From an uncultured Bacilli bacterium (GTDB lineage Bacteria; Bacillota_I; Bacilli_A; RF39; UBA660): a DNA stretch of 11,797 bases. The stretch lies in assembly GCA_934183185.1 (NCBI GenBank), contig CAKPSO010000031.1, positions 1-11,797 on the forward strand, read 5' to 3'. Below, one piece after another: positions 6,528 to 11,797 of this stretch. The notes under the pieces were generated by a model that was not told the DNA's origin, ran no database searches, and saw only the letters and a list, made by a program, of their open reading frames with translations. Numbering within the stretch: the first letter of the stretch is position 1; each line of letters begins with the position of its first letter. A program made the translations under genes and the position numbers.

Positions 6528-8164
6528 CCTCCACCTATAAATTCTCTTAGAATAGAGTCTTTTGGTATACTTTCTGATGATATTGGAAGGAATAGTTTTA
6601 AAAAGTTAACTAATCTCATAGCTTCATCATAATATGGAGACGTAGTTGGTACTGAATAAAGAAGTGGTTCAACAAAAGTCTTTAATACACCTACTTCATA
6701 TATCATAGCAGTATTATAGGTAATATCAGCATCATCCTGATATGGGAAAATATATTTTTCTTCACCTTCTCTTACTTTAGGCCAACTTTTTAGAGTATCT
6801 TCAACTTTATTACCACGAGTACGATTATCTCGTATAATTCTTCTTAAAAGCCTATTATCAGTAGTTGATATTCTAGTGTGTTCATCAATATTTATTTCTG
6901 TTAATGCTGATAAGTAAACTCTTAATTTCTTATCTTTAGCAATATTTTCTAGTACTTTGGGATTTAAGGCATGTATACCTTCTACCAAAATGATACCATC
7001 TTCTGGTAATATCATAGTATCTTTAAATTCCTTTTCTCCTAAAATAAAGTTGTAGGTAGGTATTTTAGTTTCCTTACCGCTTAGAAGTGATTCTATTGTT
7101 TCTTCAAATAATTTTAAATCTACAGCTTCTAATCTTTCAAAGTCAAGATTACCATCTTTATCTAGTGGAGTATCCTTTCTATCTAAAAAATAATCATCCA
7201 TAGATAGCATTCTAGGCTTTACTCCTAGGCTTTTAAGACATAAAACTAATTTATTAGTAGTAGTAGTTTTTCCAGTTGATGAAGGGCCAGCTAATAAAAC
7301 TATTTTTACTTTATCTTTTGCAGCTACTATTCTTTTAGCTACGTCTAATAATTTAGCATTTCTAGTAAGTTCATCTATTTGAATTAATTCTTCTATAGTA
7401 CCATTAGATACTTTTTCATTTAAGTCAACTACATTAGTTAAACCTAGTTGTCTAGCCCAATTTCTTGATTCTTTAAATAGATTATAGATATTTTCTCTAT
7501 GTTCATATGGTTTAATGCCATCTTCCATGTATACGGTTGGAAATCTTAGGATAAAGCCGTTTTCTTTTAGGTAAGTTAATTCAAAAGGATATAAACATTT
7601 AGTACTAATTGGCATTAAACTGTATAGATAATTATACATGTTTCCTAATTTGTATAGGCTAACATGGGTAGAACTATTATATTTCATTAATTTAGCTTTA
7701 ACTATATCACCGATGCTATTGAAGTAATCTATAGCATCTAATTTAGTAACAGCTATTTTAGTAATTTTTAAATCTTGTTCAACAACTTTATGCATTTCCT
7801 CTGATAATTTATTGATATTGCTTTCAGTAATTGGTTTAGATGTTTCTATGTACAACCCTTTATCTAGAGAATGATTAACTGTTAGTTTATTATTTACACC
7901 AAAAATATTCTTGGCAGCATATATAGTTAAATATATTAAACCATTTAAAAATACTCTATTAGTTCCTCTATCCGTTAAATCAAAAAATTCTACTTTGCAG
8001 TCTTTCTTAATTGTCTCTGATAGTTCTTTATACATACCATCAACTTTAGCTAAAATTATAGGAAATTTATGATTACTTTGATAATTCTTAGAAATTTCTT
8101 CTAATGAGGTTCCTTTTATTACCTCTATTACTTCATTATTAATCGTTATTTTCACACTATCCAT
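6512..8164 (-). CDS. TGS-domain nucleoside (uridine-type) kinase
   Basis: This is a two-part protein of the uridine kinase/phosphoribulokinase superfamily. Residues 1-62 resemble a TGS domain (VKITINNEVIEVIKGTSLEEI). Residues about 63-225 resemble the second additional domain of threonyl-tRNA synthetase. The C-terminal half is a P-loop kinase with Walker A GPSSTGKT (293-300), MDDYF (322-326) at the base/sugar site and a lid-like RRIIRDNRTRG segment. The family is commonly annotated as nucleoside kinase, expected to phosphorylate a nucleoside such as uridine with ATP or GTP, but its true substrate is unsettled. The ATG at 8164 (550 residues) is preferred because AAGGGTGA stands six bases before it. 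An upstream in-frame ATG at 8200 lacks a ribosome site and overlaps the preceding gene. It lies 16 bases downstream of the coiled-coil gene, probably co-transcribed. Confidence 0.85.
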   Translation of the reverse strand: MDSVKITINNEVIEVIKGTSLEEISKNYQSNHKFPIILAKVDGMYKELSETIKKDCKVEFFDLTDRGTNRVFLNGLIYLTIYAAKNIFGVNNKLTVNHSLDKGLYIETSKPITESNINKLSEEMHKVVEQDLKITKIAVTKLDAIDYFNSIGDIVKAKLMKYNSSTHVSLYKLGNMYNYLYSLMPISTKCLYPFELTYLKENGFILRFPTVYMEDGIKPYEHRENIYNLFKESRNWARQLGLTNVVDLNEKVSNGTIEELIQIDELTRNAKLLDVAKRIVAAKDKVKIVLLAGPSSTGKTTTTNKLVLCLKSLGVKPRMLSMDDYFLDRKDTPLDKDGNLDFERLEAVDLKLFEETIESLLSGKETKIPTYNFILGEKEFKDTMILPEDGIILVEGIHALNPKVLENIAKDKKLRVYLSALTEINIDEHTRISTTDNRLLRRIIRDNRTRGNKVEDTLKSWPKVREGEEKYIFPYQDDADITYNTAMIYEVGVLKTFVEPLLYSVPTTSPYYDEAMRLVNFLKLFLPISSESIPKDSILREFIGGGCFKI

Positions 8165-8180
8165 ATTAGTCACCCTTTTT

Positions 8181-8633
8181 CTATTTATGAAATTCATCAT
8201 CTTTAGTAGTTAATGTTGAATTGATGATTTCTTTTTCTTCTTCAGTTATATTTAATTCTTCCCAGGTAGTAGCATGATAAATTTCTGATATACGTTTTTC
8301 ATATTTATATTCATTATATGCAAGAAGTTCTTTTTCTTCTAGTAAAGCATCTATTCTATTATTTTTTTCAGTTAGAAGTTTAGTTTTTTTGATTCTAAGA
8401 TTATTAAGTTCTAATAGTTCTAACTTTCTTTCACGTGAGTGTTTTATTTTATCTAATAGTCTTAGCTTTTGGTTAACTTTTCTTTCTAATTCTAATATTT
8501 TTAAGTCTAATGTTGGATATTCTTCTTTAATAATTTTTCTTAATTCTACGTCAATGGTATCTTTTCTAGTTAATATTCCTATATTATATTCCATTAATAT
8601 TGTCTTTACTACTTCAAAATTATATTCTTCCAT
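8181..8633 (-). CDS. Hypothetical coiled-coil protein, ~150 aa
   Basis: No named family is recognised. Beginning MEEYNFEVVKTILMEYNIGIL, the protein is largely helical and highly charged. Residues about 38-105 are rich in Leu, Lys, Glu and Arg with heptad-like spacing (LELERKVNQKLRLLDKI, then RKLELLELNNLRIKK), predicting a coiled coil. No signal peptide or membrane span is seen, so it is likely cytosolic. The ATG at 8633 is chosen because AGGTGG precedes it by five bases; an in-frame GTG at 8642 has no ribosome site. It is first in a probable two-gene unit with the nucleoside kinase and is divergent from clpP across about 90 bases. The pairing suggests a linked role, but function cannot be inferred. 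Confidence 0.75.
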   Translation of the reverse strand: MEEYNFEVVKTILMEYNIGILTRKDTIDVELRKIIKEEYPTLDLKILELERKVNQKLRLLDKIKHSRERKLELLELNNLRIKKTKLLTEKNNRIDALLEEKELLAYNEYKYEKRISEIYHATTWEELNITEEEKEIINSTLTTKDDEFHK

Positions 8634-8725
8634 GGTAACCACCTATTATTATATTATCATATTTTGTCTAACTAATAAATGCATAAAATAAAGTATTTTA
8701 CACTATTATAATTATAGGTGATAAA
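8634..8725. promoter_or_regulatory. Divergent intergenic region, coiled-coil gene / clpP
   Basis: This AT-rich gap must hold both outward promoters. Toward the coiled-coil gene, TATGAT (8661-8656) gives a start near 8649 with a 16-base leader but a poor -35. Toward clpP, TAAAAT (8684-8689) with TTTTGT (8662-8667) is the best weak candidate. A TATAAT at 8707-8712 is too close to the AGGTG ribosome site to serve. No CtsR heptamer (GGTCAAA repeats) and no CIRCE dyad is visible, so the usual Bacillota stress control of clpP is not evident. Confidence 0.35.
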
Positions 8726-9301
8726 ATGAGTCTAATACCAATGGTTGTTGATAAAGAAATTAATGGTGAAAGAAGTTATGATATATTTTCAAGATTGCTT
8801 AAGAATAGAATTATTCTTTTAAGTGGTGAAATCGATGATAATTTGGCTAATAGTGTTGTTGCACAGATATTATATCTAGATTCTATAAATCATGATGACA
8901 TTAGTATCTATATTAATTCTCCTGGAGGATCTGTTACTGCGGGAATGGCTATTTATGATACTATGAACTTTGTTAAGAGTGATGTTTCTACTATTTGCCT
9001 GGGTATGGCTGCTAGTATGGGGGCATTTTTACTTTCGTCTGGTGAAAATGGTAAAAGATATATACTGCCTAATGCTGAGGTTATGATACATCAACCTTTA
9101 GGAGGGGCTCAAGGGCAAGCTACTGAAATTAAGATAGCTGCAGAACATATTTTAAAATTAAGAGAAAAGTTAAATCGTATTTTAGCTAAGAATACAAATC
9201 AAGATTTAGAGACTATAGAATCTGATACTGAAAGAGATAATTTTATGGATAGTAATGAGGCTTTAAAATATGGTATTGTTGATAAGATAATTGAAAAATA
9301 G
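8726..9301 (+). CDS. clpP: ATP-dependent Clp protease proteolytic subunit
   Basis: This is the serine peptidase that assembles into the tetradecameric ClpP barrel and degrades proteins unfolded by ClpX/ClpA/ClpC-type ATPases. The 191 residues contain the full catalytic triad: Ser97 in GMAASMGAF, His122 in MIHQPLGG and Asp171 in DTERDNF. These correspond to the positions known in Bacillus-type ClpP. The N-terminal LIPMVVDKE loop, INSPGGSVTAG and the C-terminal YGIVDKII are typical. The ATG has AGGTGAT six bases upstream. It is the only plus-strand gene here, alone between a divergent promoter region and a bidirectional terminator. It is full length and intact, with no propeptide of note. Confidence 0.97.
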   Translation: MSLIPMVVDKEINGERSYDIFSRLLKNRIILLSGEIDDNLANSVVAQILYLDSINHDDISIYINSPGGSVTAGMAIYDTMNFVKSDVSTICLGMAASMGAFLLSSGENGKRYILPNAEVMIHQPLGGAQGQATEIKIAAEHILKLREKLNRILAKNTNQDLETIESDTERDNFMDSNEALKYGIVDKIIEK

Positions 9302-9338
9302 AAAAACCGATAAACTATTAAAGTTTTATCGATTTTTT
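9302..9338. terminator. Bidirectional terminator between clpP and the exported-protein gene
   Basis: CGATAAA-CT (9308-9316) pairs with AG-TTTTATCG (9322-9331) with one bulged T and a 5-base loop. On the plus strand it runs into six T; on the minus strand it runs into GG then five T. It starts directly after the clpP stop and reaches the stop codon of the opposing gene, so it serves both converging transcripts. Confidence 0.8.
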
Positions 9339-11643
9339 ATGGTGTTAAAATGATACGATATGAAACATAACGCAATGTATTACCAGAATTATATTCGAAT
9401 GCAAATGTACCATTTTCTGTACCATCACAGTAATTACCACCTCTTGCAAACCATGGACTAGATGTTGTTGGAAAGTAGGCGGCATTTCCGTACCAGCTTG
9501 TTTTGAACCTGTTATTCTTTCTGGTATTATCGTTATAAAATGGGCCCATCTCTCCGGTTGCATCTCCTAAGATTCTATTATTATATTGTGTATAAGATGT
9601 TGATGTATATTTATCCCAATATTTTGTATATGTACTATTATTAAAGAAGTCTTGATATATACTAGTTATTCCACTTCCACCTCCAACTGTTGTGGCACCA
9701 ATAGTATAGGCTGCCATATAGTCCCAGGCACCTCCGCTCATATCATATATTCCGCTTTTATTTCCTGTAGTTGATGCTACTATAGAATTACTATTTAAGT
9801 AGTTTATAGTATAGCTTCCATCTAAAGTTGGAGACGTAGTTTCCATTCTATTTCCTTCCTCACTTCTTTCGTTATAGTATCCTTTTGTAGGTTGTTCTGT
9901 TGCTGCATAACCAGTAATATAAGCTTCATTATTATTTACCCTTACACTTACTTGTGATCCATAAGCTGAATGCTGTAAATAGGCAACGCAACCCCATTCA
10001 GTATTCTTCATCATATGTGAATCTAAATATCTCTGATAATCATAGCTATTCTTGAAGGCATTACCTACTGTTATATATCTCCAACTATATACATTTGGTT
10101 TTATTATTATCTTGCTTGTATCGACACTGTTTACTTGGGCGGCAGTAGTTGATGTAGCACCATCATATCCTGTCTCAAACTTTCCTACCCAAAAGCCATT
10201 TGAATCAAAACTAGTAAATGCTGGATGGGTTAACCAATTACCTTTAGTAGTTCCATTTGATGGAGCTTTATCTTTATTCTCAAATACTACATTGATAGTT
10301 TGGGTTTTATCTTGGAAACTAGTTAAACCAGTATAATTTCCTTCATCAAATATTTGATACTTGTATCTTGGTATCCATACAAAGTATGATTCAATATTAT
10401 CTTCTGGTATTGTTTCTCCATTATTATATGTTTTTGTTTCATCTTTTAATATTACGGCATTGGCCCATTCTTTATTAGCATAACTATACCATTCTTTAGT
10501 TATATCTGCTTTACTTACTGTTCCATCACTAGCTATTTTGATTGGTACTAAATTATTTTTTAATACTGGGTCTGTTCCATTTAATATTGCTTCTTTGTAT
10601 TTCTTAATTGGCTTGTCTACTTTTACTAAAGTAATTCTAGCATAACCATTACCTTGTTTACTACAGTTTTCAGTTGGGGTTTGGCTTATACAAGTGGTTG
10701 ATACTGTTTTGGTTGAAACTTCAGCTGATTCTTCACAATTATAACAGTACATTACTTTATTAGTTAGAATAGAATTCCCAATGTAGCCTGATCCACCGCC
10801 TCCACCAATAAACATTCCGCCTCCACCACCGTAGAAGCCACCGCCTCCGCCTATTGCTGAAGTATAACCTCCTGTTCTTGTATATGAACCTCCCTGACCA
10901 TATGAACCTGCAGTAGATCCGCTTTCAGTATTATGTGTTCCTGCTAAGCCACCTGATGTTTGAGTACCTCCTGTTGGTTTAACGTAATTCCAAACCGTTT
11001 CTATTTTATCCAAGCTACTTCCTAAATATCCGCCGGCACTTCCACCGTTAGCCATATGATAATCAGCTGTGCTACAATACCTTTCTGAGGCTCCACCACC
11101 TCCGCCAGATACGATAAATAAACTACTTTTTTCTACATCCTTTAGTATACCTGAAGTAAGGGCAATATGAGTTGCACCTCCACCAGATGATGCATAATTA
11201 CTGCAACTTTCTTTTATTACATAAGCATCTCCACCACCGTTGTATCCTCCTGGAATTACTGGTGAAAAATCATTTACGGTATTTCCTAATCCTCCTACAT
11301 TAACATATAATTTATCATTTTCTTTAATAGATGCTGTTCCAGATGAGTATCCACCATATCCTCCCTTATATTCTTCATTATATGAGCCGCCCTGAGCTCC
11401 CCATGTTTCTATTTTATATTCACCATCACATGGTACAGTAAAAGTTTGTTCACCTCCTGTATAATCAAAGTTCCAAGTAGTTCCATCTTCATACTCGCAT
11501 GAAGAATATACTCCTGTTACTAATTTATTTTCTACTTTTCCTTTTTCTTCAAACGAAAAAAGAGCATATGATGATGTTAACACCAATGCTACTATCGATA
11601 TTACTAATATTAATAACATAATTACTTTATATTCTCTTTTCAT
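9337..11643 (-). CDS. Exported glycine-rich protein with SUMF/C-type-lectin-like C-terminal domain
   Basis: This is a 768-residue surface or secreted protein. Residues 1-27 form a signal/anchor: MKREYK, a hydrophobic span at about 7-24, then SSYA, a possible signal peptidase site. A beta segment with TFTVPCDGEYKIETWGAQGG (67-86) opens a glycine-rich domain to about 340, with GGGG runs near 180-184 and 265-285, as in the Gly_rich/ALK-type family. A linker (345-420) leads to FVWIPRYKYQIF (421-432). The C-terminal domain (about 483-768) has FWVGKFETG, EWGCVAY, GIYDMSGGAWDY (631-642), ARGGN (733-737) and a final YRIIL, the pattern of the formylglycine-generating-enzyme/sulfatase-modifying-factor fold. 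The catalytic Cys pair is absent (only Cys552 and Cys739), so binding rather than catalysis is inferred. Ten Cys may form disulfides. The start has AGTGAT upstream; it is preceded by a homopolymer-spaced promoter. Confidence 0.85.
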   Translation of the reverse strand: MKREYKVIMLLILVISIVALVLTSSYALFSFEEKGKVENKLVTGVYSSCEYEDGTTWNFDYTGGEQTFTVPCDGEYKIETWGAQGGSYNEEYKGGYGGYSSGTASIKENDKLYVNVGGLGNTVNDFSPVIPGGYNGGGDAYVIKESCSNYASSGGGATHIALTSGILKDVEKSSLFIVSGGGGGASERYCSTADYHMANGGSAGGYLGSSLDKIETVWNYVKPTGGTQTSGGLAGTHNTESGSTAGSYGQGGSYTRTGGYTSAIGGGGGFYGGGGGMFIGGGGGSGYIGNSILTNKVMYCYNCEESAEVSTKTVSTTCISQTPTENCSKQGNGYARITLVKVDKPIKKYKEAILNGTDPVLKNNLVPIKIASDGTVSKADITKEWYSYANKEWANAVILKDETKTYNNGETIPEDNIESYFVWIPRYKYQIFDEGNYTGLTSFQDKTQTINVVFENKDKAPSNGTTKGNWLTHPAFTSFDSNGFWVGKFETGYDGATSTTAAQVNSVDTSKIIIKPNVYSWRYITVGNAFKNSYDYQRYLDSHMMKNTEWGCVAYLQHSAYGSQVSVRVNNNEAYITGYAATEQPTKGYYNERSEEGNRMETTSPTLDGSYTINYLNSNSIVASTTGNKSGIYDMSGGAWDYMAAYTIGATTVGGGSGITSIYQDFFNNSTYTKYWDKYTSTSYTQYNNRILGDATGEMGPFYNDNTRKNNRFKTSWYGNAAYFPTTSSPWFARGGNYCDGTENGTFAFEYNSGNTLRYVSYRIILTP

Positions 11644-11683
11644 AATAGATCACTACTTTCTATAGTTTTACTACTATGATTGT

Positions 11684-11711
11684 ATCATAATTACCCCCCC
11701 CCCCAAGTCAA
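11684..11711 (-). promoter_or_regulatory. Homopolymer-spaced promoter, putatively phase-variable
   Basis: On the minus strand TTGACT (11711-11706), a 16-base spacer made of T, eleven G and TAAT, then TATGAT (11689-11684) precede the exported-protein gene, giving a leader of about 34 bases. A second, extended -10 TGATACAAT (11687-11679) lies at a 21-base spacing. Gain or loss of single G residues would change promoter spacing and hence strength, as known for other bacterial surface-protein promoters. Confidence 0.6.
11694..11704. repeat. Homopolymer tract C11 (G11 on coding strand)
   Basis: Eleven consecutive C are read directly. This is by far the longest G/C run in an otherwise AT-rich window and lies exactly between the -35 and -10 of the exported-protein gene. 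Such tracts are prone to slipped-strand change. The exact length could also be affected by sequencing or assembly error near the window end. Confidence 0.8.
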
Positions 11712-11735
11712 GCCTGGGGTGGGAGTTTATAATAT

Positions 11736-11762
11736 TTTTGGACCACTTTTACAGAGGGTGTA
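11736..11762 (-). repeat. Right copy of terminal inverted repeat (GTGGTCC core)
   Basis: Read on the minus strand, this carries an ACCCTCTGT-type block and the core AAAAGTGGTCCAAAA, matching 38-62 in opposite orientation with one substitution and a 2-base indel. It sits about 25 bases upstream of the -35 of the exported-protein gene. TTGAC and a G-run follow the core in both copies, at different distances, suggesting that the shared unit is larger than the core and has decayed or been rearranged at the left end. Confidence 0.6.
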
Positions 11763-11766
11763 AAAT
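11738..11766 (+). promoter_or_regulatory. Possible outward promoter at right edge
   Basis: TTGGAC (11738-11743), a 17-base spacer and TAAAAT (11761-11766) read rightwards, away from the exported-protein gene. AGAAAGGGCGTGAT (11780-11793) downstream resembles a ribosome binding region, so a divergent gene may start just beyond the window. The -35 half lies in the inverted repeat. The left copy keeps the TTGGAC box but lacks the -10. Confidence 0.3.
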
Positions 11767-11797
11767 AATTTATAATATTAGAAAGGGCGTGATACTT

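Noticed and set aside
8389..8691. Plus-strand frame of 100 aa antisense to the coiled-coil gene
   Set aside because: It runs into the clpP upstream region with no ribosome site; the coiled-coil frame has a good site and coherent protein features.
8707..8712. Perfect TATAAT upstream of clpP
   Set aside because: A start site seven bases downstream would fall in or past the ribosome binding site, and no -35 is present, so it cannot drive a normal leader.
9337..9470. 3' end of the exported-protein gene considered as a proven diversity-generating-retroelement variable region
   Set aside because: No reverse transcriptase, template repeat or IMH-type element is present in the window; the idea is kept only as a test in the findings.
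9345..9563. Minus-strand 72-aa frame within the exported-protein gene
   Set aside because: Alternate frame of the SUMF-like domain, without its own ribosome site or family features.
10052..10336. Plus-strand 94-aa frame antisense to the exported-protein gene
   Set aside because: Hydrophobic antisense shadow; no start signals.
10770..10870. Repetitive glycine codons considered as a CRISPR or tandem DNA repeat
   Set aside because: The repetition follows the glycine-rich protein sequence, with no regular spacer-repeat periodicity.

Overview
The window is AT-rich DNA from a low-GC Gram-positive-type bacterium. Small intergenic gaps, AGGAGG/AGGTGA-type ribosome binding sites and consensus-like sigma-70/SigA promoters all fit this. 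TGA is used as a real stop (the flippase gene ends in TGA, overlapping the next start) and Trp is read from TGG, so the code is standard and not the Mycoplasma/Spiroplasma one. Gene content and protein style suggest an uncultured Bacillota/Bacilli lineage close to the Mollicutes, such as gut RF39-like or Acholeplasma-like organisms. That placement is an inference from style, not from a marker search.

Layout. Positions 1-558 hold no convincing gene but contain several dyads. From 559 to 8633 everything reads on the minus strand. In transcription order this runs: a coiled-coil protein and a TGS-domain nucleoside kinase (8633 to 6512); a small hypothetical protein with its own promoter and terminator (6473-6060); gap (5941-4934) with a strong promoter and terminator; then pgk, a polytopic flippase-like membrane protein, a GT4 glycosyltransferase, tpiA and a 50-residue single-span membrane protein (4856 to 559). 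The last five are tightly packed or overlapping, so they are probably one operon. clpP (8726-9301) is the only plus-strand gene. It shares a bidirectional terminator with a large minus-strand gene (11643-9337) for an exported glycine-rich protein whose C-terminal domain resembles the sulfatase-modifying-factor/C-type-lectin fold.

How the parts work together. gap, pgk and tpiA cover the middle of glycolysis. The two genes set between pgk and tpiA look like membrane glycolipid functions: a diacylglycerol glucosyltransferase-type GT4 and an MprF/LPG-synthase-TM-type integral membrane protein. This couples central carbon flux and membrane lipid glycosylation in one transcript.

The most interesting signal is upstream of the exported protein. 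A run of 11 G (coding strand) fills most of the 16-nt spacer between a TTGACT -35 and a TATGAT -10. This is the architecture of slipped-strand, phase-variable promoters of surface proteins. Next to it lies a repeat (core AAAAGTGGTCCAAAA) that recurs in inverted orientation at the other end of the window. Both copies sit at the window edges, so they may be mobile-element ends or repeats at which an assembly broke.
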